64,000 nt of DNA from Acholoe squamosa (Eukaryota; Annelida; Polychaeta; Phyllodocida; Polynoidae), in the NCBI GenBank assembly GCA_949317995.1, contig OX439044.1, forward strand, positions 9,457,141 through 9,521,140, read 5' to 3'. A model generated the notes under the pieces. It was not told the DNA's origin, ran no database searches, and worked only from the letters and a program-made list of their open reading frames with translations. Numbering within the stretch: position 1 is the stretch's first letter; each line of letters starts with the position of its first letter. The position numbers and the translations under genes were made by a program. Of this stretch, positions 57,702 through 64,000 are shown piece by piece.

Positions 57702-58951
57702 TCAGGCGTTGTTGTTCTCAAGCCTCTCGATTTCAGTGCTGATAACACCAACGTTGTCAACAAGAACATTCCACTGGTTAACTGTAAGCACCGACCCGCC
57801 CCTCTTGATTGGCTGCCACAGCACCGAATTTTCGTCTTCAGGATCTCCAGCCGTCTCTATCCTCAGCACTGTATACACCGACACTAGTGGCTCCCCTATG
57901 AACTCAGCATCAACTAAGACGCATTTCCTTGAAAATAGAAAAAATACATGCCTATTAAACTAAATGTAATAAAAATATAAAGTCAGGTACACACTTAGGG
58001 GTTAAATTTTCAATTTCATATAAATTCTATTTTTTAAATGATTCTTGTGCCGTAAATTTAGCAAATTAAATCTGAATATAAGTTATGATGAAAATTACTG
58101 ATCAAAGAAAAAATATAAAAGCTCACCTGTAGGGTCTGGGAATTCCTCTACGTACAAACTCTGGTTCCAACCAGCAAAGGATATCTGAGCCCTTCTTAGG
58201 ACCTCGGATCATAGGGTCAGTCTGCTGTGGTGACCCGTTGAAGAAGCTGGGTCGGGTAGGTCTAGATCTAGAACTAGGGCTTGGAGTAGCGGCCCTTACA
58301 GGGTTATCGGCTCTCACAGGTGTAGATGCTCTGGCGGGGGTTGCAGCACTAGGTGGCGCTGGCTGCCGATTAACTGTTGAAGGCAGAGAAGCTGGTCTTG
58401 GGGAAGAGGGGCGTGACTGAGCACCACCTTTAACGGGGGCTTTTGGAGAGGGCTTCACAGGTGTCTTGAATTTTTTGGGGTTAATAAGGTTGGGAGCTGG
58501 TTCCTCATCATCGACCTCTCCCTCCTCGTCCTCCTCGTCATACACTAATGCTCGGGCAGCCTTCTTCTTAGGGGTCATGAAAACGTTGTCATCACTGGGC
58601 ATATCATGACCCCAACACCCCTCGTCTTCAGGCTGTTGTTCAGGATGCTCGATCTCAGGAGACGCTGGGGGTGGTGGGGGTGGTGTATTCTCCTCTAAAG
58701 ATGCTGTTGGGATGGTTCTGCGAGTCTGCTTCCTTTTCAGAGCTGGCTGAGGGGTAAAAAGAAAATTTGCCATTAGCTTCACAATTATGCTAGAGAACTC
58801 TAAAAATGATGAATAAATAATAAGACACATGTTTGAAATGTTGAACAAACCCCAAAGTTATATCATATAATTTACATATTAAATAAATATTGCAATGCCT
58901 CCAATTCTAAAATCAGACAGAAAAAATATATCATATCCTTACCTTAGACAT
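57702..58951 (-). CDS. Three-exon gene ending in a PC4-like ssDNA-binding domain
   Basis: Exon 1 is 58951-58943 (only MSK) with donor AAG/GTAAGG. Exon 2 is 58746-58127, preceded by TTTTTACCCCTCAG and ended by donor ACAG/GTGAGC. Exon 3 is 57927-57702, preceded by TTTTCAAG. All junctions are in phase and give 284 residues. The middle is disordered: Pro-rich, an acidic run (EEDEEGEVDDEE), then basic and Ser/Pro/Arg-rich. The end holds KCVLVDAEF, SVYTVLRIET, PIKRGGSVLTVNQWNVL, close to PC4 (PTKRGxSLxxxQWxxL). It is probably a replication or transcription ssDNA-binding factor. An acidic/Ser linker next to PC4 also occurs in cellular PC4. Confidence 0.68.
57928..58126 (-). other. Intron 2 of the PC4-like gene
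   Basis: 199 bp, GTGAGC...TTTTCAAG, AT-rich. Removal keeps the reading frame (codon AG+G). Confidence 0.65.
58747..58942 (-). other. Intron 1 of the PC4-like gene
   Basis: 196 bp, GTAAGG...CCCCTCAG with a pyrimidine tract. It splits the coding sequence after codon 3. Confidence 0.65.
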
Positions 58952-59110
58952 CTTGAGGTAAATTTGAGAGCTTGAGTGTGAGATACAAGGCAGTGCTGTC
59001 AGAATCTGACTGATTCAATGTCAAAACAACCGTTTGAAACTGAGAGTGCTTCTTGAAGATGTAATTTATGGTCTACAGAAGTAGATGTGAGTGAGGTGGC
59101 ACCGTCTACG

Positions 59111-59120
59111 GTATTTATAG
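59111..59120 (-). promoter_or_regulatory. TATA box for the PC4-like gene
   Basis: CTATAAATAC on the minus strand, about 160 bp upstream of the ATG at 58951. Transcription would begin about 30 bp downstream, leaving a short 5' UTR. Confidence 0.45.
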
Positions 59121-60041
59121 GTTCTAATAATCAGTGAGGGGTGACGAACCATTACCGGTCCCGAAACCAATAGGAGCTCCTGCTGAACCTTAAGCCCCGC
59201 CTTCTGCACCCTTGAGAGGGCTCTCGTCCCTCAGTAGATGTTTGAAGGTCTTGCAGTTCTCATCACCTCATGTTCACCACATGGCCTGTGAAAGATTCCC
59301 TTTCAGACTATGTCTTACAGTCCTCACACCCCCACACACACACGCACACCCTGCAGCGTAACTCCAATAAAACAGTCCTAATGATAAACACAGGGTCTTT
59401 AACCTCAAGATCTATGACCGTGCTTCCTTGTAGTGTCCGACCGTCTGTGTATGTAGTGTCAAGACTAGGTCAAGACAGTAGAGTTGACCCCTGCCCCTAT
59501 AACAATGAAACAAAAAGAGGTGACGCATGTTCTTGAAGGGCGGTGTTTTTTGTTTTGTTTTTTTGTTTTTAGGACTTGGGAACCTGTCGACTACCCTTTT
59601 AAATAACTAATCATGTATCAATCTAGAGATGTCACATAATTACCATAAAACACGAAAACATGCAGCAATGAGCGATATAAGGAATGGGTATTAATTTGAT
59701 TGTTACCTGTGTAATTACACGGGTAACAAAAACTGTCTTGTAGGGATAAATTAAAAGTAGCTTCAGAAGGGGTATCGCAAGATATGATGTCGGGACATGT
59801 TATGAGGCTGGTTTTTCAGTGGCTGGTTTTATGTCATATTCATGGAAACAATACACTTTAATTAAGGGGACTGAGTCAAGTCTACTTTGATTGTCTATGA
59901 TTGGTTAAGACATACAGTTTTATTTGGGTCATTGAGGATATCGAAAGGTCACTAAGGGCGCGCGCTCAGCTTATCTTTAGACTGGGGATCTGGGGTGCCG
60001 CCGTGGAGAAAAACAGGGTTGCTTTAATCAGCAGACAGAAG
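59121..60041. other. Intergenic region between divergent genes
   Basis: About 0.9 kb. It holds a CA-rich string (59325-59350) and a T/G-rich run (59546-59570). No gene supported. The frame at 59270-59536 lacks any sign of being coding. Confidence 0.4.
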
Positions 60042-62232
60042 ATGGAGTATTTATACGTCTACGCTCTGTTGATACTGTCAACGTCACCAATATATGAATT
60101 ATACCAGTGCGGCCCCGAATTCAAATGTCTGTGCTTCCCAGAAACACAAAAAATATTGTGCAATGGACAAGGGCTAACGTCCGTACCCGACTTAAACGTT
60201 GGATATTCGGGGTTTACCAAACTATATCTCAGATATAACAACATCAGGCATGTAAACATCTAAAGAAAATACATAGCTCTAGATGTCCGAAACAATCCTA
60301 TATCTTGCAAGGAAATTCTTCCTGATTGGGTGATTCAGGACGTCTGTGAGTGGGACATCGGTGTTCGCGCCCCTGATTTAGGACATTCAGACGCAAGCCC
60401 AAAAGGCCCGCGACGTAAGGAAGATCCCCCGCCTATTGACAGAACAGACAATGTAATTCTACCTGAAAATATCCCGACTGAAGCCCCTGTCACTCCAGCA
60501 CTCACTCAGGACAGTGCGTCCTCAGTAGAGACAACAGAGAGTGATGACGTCGATGTGGGGGTAAAATTACCTCAGAACAATACTGCTACACCTAATGATG
60601 ATTTACCCTCAGTCAACGGAGTAGACTATGTAAGTTTACCTAAAAAAATGCTGACTGAAATTTTTGAGAGTCACACACCCGCTCCAGATAGTCTGGCATC
60701 AGATGTTCAAATTACTACTGTCCCAGACCCTTACACTTCAGAAACAATGAGAGGTGAAACCAAAAATTCGCCTGGGGCAGATTCATACTCCTCACGAAAA
60801 AAGGAACCTAACTCTCAAACCCCTTCTGTGCCAAATACTCCTAACGTGGAGCAAACTTCTCCTGTAGTTAAAGCTCACCATGATAACAACGACACCAAAG
60901 CCAGAAATACCCCAAAAGATGATAAAAAAAATCTCACCTTGAAAACTATTAAAATAAAAATATCAAATCAAAGTGACATGTCTATAGGACTGGATTTATA
61001 AAAAAACAAAACACATGTTGCCTTGAAAGGGATGGTGGAGATCCATGTACCTATCCTGACAGTTCTAGGAGTGATCATTGTTGCTGTTACTTTAGTAACA
61101 TTAATAGTGGTAAAAATACGCAAATCCCGTAACATATGGAGCAGGATAAACAATACAAGCTTGAATGCAACCCTGCTGCAGCTCCTACCTAATATGATAC
61201 CGAACTGGCTGTAAGTATATCATTATGTCATTTTTATTTCATTCTTTTCTCACTTTTATTCTGAAAAATAATGTGAAAATATGTCTCAAACAGGCTCAAT
61301 AAGACTTATTATTTCAATAATTAATGCTGATATTTCATCTATGAGTATAAATAACTTACAAAAACACAAAATTATTTATTTTCTAATTCTTTTATTTATT
61401 AAGATACTTGATCTACTTACAGCTCCCCAAGTAATACATCATATCGAACACCGCTAAGAGCTCTGAATGATACCACCGAGGTAAAAGTGCCGATCACCCG
61501 CAGGCATTCACCAATGAATCAGAGCACACCTCTCAAGGTTCCTGTCGCCACCCCCAGGTATATGATTTTCACAAATGAAATGAAACATGACTTTATTTAT
61601 TTTCTATAAGAAAAACCATTGGGTTTTTTTTACTCCATGATCTCTTGTTCATAAAACAGCAAACTGATCAGAAAGTTTTAAGTCCCTTACAGATGTTGGA
61701 AATTATGGTGTGCACTCTTAAACACTTCTGATTACCCTCTCTTTATTTAAGGCTGAGCACTTCGGACGTAAGAAAATGTGCTGGAGGAGAAAGTTCTGAG
61801 GGTCAGCACGAACCCCAACTACATGCACACACTGGAGGGGCGGGTACCTCAACTGACCCTACAGACCCTTGGCACTCCACAGTTGTAAATGAGGGTCAGA
61901 GTTCTTCTGGAAATGACGACTTAGTAAGCGTAATTGCTGAAGAGGTGTTGGTCAAGGACCCCATGTCAAAGGAACCTCCCAAAAATCACCCCTCTACTAA
62001 CCAAGTGGAAGTGACCTCAACCCCCGTTGTTAACGCTGTCGCCAAACAAGATATTATCGGCACACCCATCACAAATACTTCTGAGGCTAAGGAGTTGGTA
62101 AGGGGGTACTCATCTCCAGAATTTAGTGACACTTCAATGATCTGTGAGACACCCTCAAGAGCTGAATACAAGCAACTCAGATCAAAGAAAATCCTTTTCA
62201 AGGACTATGGGAGAAAAAAAAGAAAGAATTGA
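60042..62232 (+). CDS. LRRNT-type I membrane glycoprotein 2, three exons, two in-frame stops
   Basis: Exon 1 is 60042-61210: signal peptide (MEYLYVYALLILSTSPIY), cysteines 23, 29, 31 and 40 (C-x5-C-x-C-x8-C, CGPEFKCLC), then LTSVPDL, FTKLYLRYNNI, ALDVRNNPISC and a C-terminal Cys cap. A long Ser/Thr/Pro/Asp-rich stalk follows, then a membrane segment (VLGVIIVAVTLVTLIVV) with KIRK. TAA codons at 60261-60263 and 60999-61001 interrupt it in frame. Donor CT/GTAAGT; exon 2 61423-61557; exon 3 61752-62232. Both junctions are in phase, giving a cytoplasmic tail rich in Ser/Thr/Pro. The layout and cysteine spacing match the gene at 42127-42858. Confidence 0.6.
61211..61422 (+). other. Intron 1 of glycoprotein 2
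   Basis: 212 bp, GTAAGT...CTACTTACAG, AT-rich. Phase 2 on both sides. Confidence 0.65.
61558..61751 (+). other. Intron 2 of glycoprotein 2
   Basis: 194 bp, GTATAT...CTCTTTATTTAAG. Phase 2 on both sides. The two introns of this gene and the two of the PC4-like gene are all close to 200 bp. Confidence 0.6.
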
Positions 62233-62598
62233 AAGCTCTGTGGGGGCTTTTTCTACACCTGACTTACAAAATATGGAGGTTTTACACCCACTCTAAGAGG
62301 CGCACGCAGAGCCTTTACCCTATGTGTAATTACCTTATAAAGGGTTTTTACCCATGCATCATTTAGTCAGAGCATAGTGAGTCATTGCATATGCATTGCT
62401 GCTTTCTTTTTTTACCCCATTATACAATGATGTACCCTATCACGCTATGTAACATGCGAGCATTTTACCCCAGACTGTATGAAGCAAAGTTAATATTTTA
62501 GACTTCTACCCCAACATATATGGGTAGAACACAAAGTTTTACCCCCTATGAATCGGGTATACCTCCTTCAATACAGTAACAAGCATGTACCTTAGCTA

Positions 62599-63180
62599 TG
62601 CAGCTGCCTCTATATGATGTTAAACACTACATGATACATCTTAGTGCATAGTATATATTCATGTCTTTTTATGAGACTAAGAGGAAACGTGATATGTCGA
62701 TGCACATAGTAAAATAGCTACAGCTATCTCTATATGAAGCTAAAACACTACATGGTGTGTCTAAGTACAGAGTATAAATTCATGTCTTTTATGGGACTAA
62801 GAGCAAAATGATGTCGACCCCATAGTAAAATAGCTACAGCTATCTCTATATGAAACTAGGTACTACATGGGTACATCTAAATACAGACACAGAATATAAA
62901 CTCATGTCTTTATGAGACTAAATGAAAAAGATATGCTAATACTCATAGTAAAATAGCTGGCTTCATAGTGGCTCTATTTACTCACAGCATATAGGTTTTG
63001 ATGTATGTAACCTAAACACTACATGATACATCTAAGTACAGAACATAAAAAATCATGCATATAAAAATCATGCATTTTATGAGAATAAGTTCTAAATCGT
63101 ATGTCAGTACCTATAGTGAAATAGTTTGTTTTTTATCATGAGGTCTATATACCCACAACATATAGGTTTTTATATGTATA
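62599..63180. repeat. Degenerate tandem repeat, about 115-170 bp unit
   Basis: Four to five copies with the shared words CATAGTAAAATAGCTACAGC, TATCTCTATATGAA, AACACTACATGGTACATCTAAG and TTCATGTCTTTTATGAGACTAA. Units begin at about 62599, 62713, 62830, 62953 and 63123. The later copies gain a CACAGCATATAGGTTTT segment. No coding potential. It fills most of the stretch 62233-63433, the rest of which is AT-rich with ACCCC words and no gene. Confidence 0.75.
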
Positions 63181-63433
63181 CGATTGAAAACTAGGGTATA
63201 AAATATGAACATTCTAGATATACCCCTCTCATTTATCATGTACCTATATATGCTTACAGTAGAGATCAGCTTTTGCTGGTAGTAGAGAAGTTACAAGGTG
63301 TTCGTTTCTGTTCTTACAAAGTTTTGTAGTAACCAGTTTTTTCTTAGGTAGTTGATTACATAATACATAAAAATATATGTTGAAGAGGGTGTTTTTACAT
63401 TCATGAGTAAATAAGGATCATGGAGATAAGAGT

Positions 63434-63991
63434 TCAATACAGGTAATCACCGCGCGCAAATGAATGAAGGAGTCTGTAAAGCGCGCATCTAGGACTGGTG
63501 AGAACCTCCCGCCCTCTGAATGGTGCTACAGTACCAAGCACCCGCTGCTTAATACAGTCGGCTATTTGTACCGGTAGAAGAGTATACAGTCCCTCCAGAA
63601 TGCTCACAACACGATCCATCCCTTCCATGTCATCATAATAATCAGTGACAAAAACTCCAGGACCCACTTCCTTCTTAATCCTCTCTACCATAGACCCAGT
63701 AATCATGTCTATACAGTAATTTTCAAGAGTAAATCTTTTGGAGAAATTGTATCTGGTTAATATCCGCATAGCTTCCAGAGAGGTCTTCACAGCCTGAGCA
63801 TGCCACATCATTCCAGTACTGTCAAGTATATTGGTCATAAGTCGTTGGTGATAGGAGTGTGTTCTGAAGTCCATAGGGTGTAGAAAATGGGACTTCATGT
63901 ACTGCTCTCGGGCCATGTCATGAAAGATGCGAAACATTCTTTTCTTGTCAAACCAATTGTCTATGTAGGGATGAAGGAGAACCAGCTGCAT
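63434..63991 (-). CDS. Unrecognised protein, may continue beyond the right edge
   Basis: Frame of 185 codons to a stop at 63434. The ATG at 63991 is not certain because the frame is still open to the window end. The composition is that of a folded helical protein: FDKKRMFRIFHDMAREQYM, HAQAVKTSLEAMRILTRY, VTDYYDDMEGMDRVVSILEGL, LTSPRCALYRLLHSFARGDY. No motif I can name. It does not show the His-Trp and Cys motifs of the adenain protease missing from element 2. It is separated from glycoprotein 2 by repeats and is either the last gene of element 2 or a neighbour. Confidence 0.5.
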   Translation of the reverse strand: MQLVLLHPYIDNWFDKKRMFRIFHDMAREQYMKSHFLHPMDFRTHSYHQRLMTNILDSTGMMWHAQAVKTSLEAMRILTRYNFSKRFTLENYCIDMITGSMVERIKKEVGPGVFVTDYYDDMEGMDRVVSILEGLYTLLPVQIADCIKQRVLGTVAPFRGREVLTSPRCALYRLLHSFARGDYLY

Positions 63992-64000
63992 CTGTTCTGC

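Noticed and set aside
59270..59536. 88-codon plus-strand frame
   Set aside because: Contains a CA-repeat-derived His/Thr stretch and lies in the promoter region of two divergent genes; no sign of coding.
63434..63991. Adenain protease of element 2
   Set aside because: No NTxxxxPGxHW or GxxC(V/G)xF motif; length and composition do not fit.
42127..64000. Herpesvirus- or adenovirus-derived insertion
   Set aside because: The chromodomain integrase, F54H12.2-like capsid and protein-primed PolB with TIPFGY end fit Polinton/adintovirus better; no herpes-type capsid, terminase or glycoprotein was seen.

Overview
The window reads as nuclear DNA of a metazoan, most likely a marine invertebrate. There is no bacterial operon structure. 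GT-AG introns, tRNA-derived SINE-like repeats, LINE fragments, a Ty3/gypsy retrotransposon, satellites and two Polinton/Maverick-type virus-like elements make up almost everything. I cannot name the species from the sequence.

Left (1-14.1 kb): a low-complexity acidic/Ala/Gly-rich gene on the minus strand (about 8163 to 580) is split by a 6.55-kb LTR element (A, 1527-8073) that carries a perfect 4-bp target duplication. From about 9.46 to 13.9 kb on the plus strand lies a decayed Polinton ('element 1'). Its order is small conserved protein, chromodomain integrase, minor-capsid (PX-like), pVI/mu-like glycine-rich protein, major capsid (F54H12.2-like double jelly-roll family) and adenain-like protease. 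All are broken by stops, frameshifts or deletions.

Middle (14.1-28.5 kb): mostly repeats. These are a CCCCTAA-type minisatellite, a LINE fragment fused to a possible host terminal exon, one good minus-strand terminal exon (15792-16168), a diverged satellite with GGACA/GAGACA words, a GTCCACAA repeat tract, a 67-bp palindrome, a foldback repeat, SINE-like copies, a tandem duplication (18435-23234 copied in shortened form at 23232-24783) and a LINE RT pseudogene.

28.57-41.2 kb: a composite Ty3/gypsy element. It has a full 5' LTR, one long gag-pol frame with RT and RNase H, an integrase cut off at its N-terminus, and then an abrupt switch into a non-autonomous relative (B) of element A. Its 3' LTR is interrupted by a TA-flanked 1187-bp inverted-repeat transposon. 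A and B lie in opposite orientations 30 kb apart.

42.1-64.0 kb: the most interesting part, a roughly 20-kb Polinton/adintovirus-like element ('element 2'). Plus-strand virion and integration genes are packaging ATPase, small basic protein, integrase, PX-like minor capsid, two unknown low-complexity proteins and major capsid. They face a minus-strand block with a protein-primed family-B DNA polymerase carrying N-terminal C2H2 fingers, an F-box-like protein, a three-exon gene ending in a PC4-like ssDNA-binding domain, and a Glu/Pro repeat protein. Two related LRRNT-type membrane glycoproteins sit near the two ends. They share an identical cysteine spacing, and one is spliced in three exons. An unrecognised minus-strand ORF runs to the right edge. 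No protease and no terminal inverted repeats of element 2 were found inside the window.

Almost every frame change in element 2 (and one in the gypsy pol) falls in or next to a homopolymer or dinucleotide run. Many breaks may therefore be assembly errors rather than decay.
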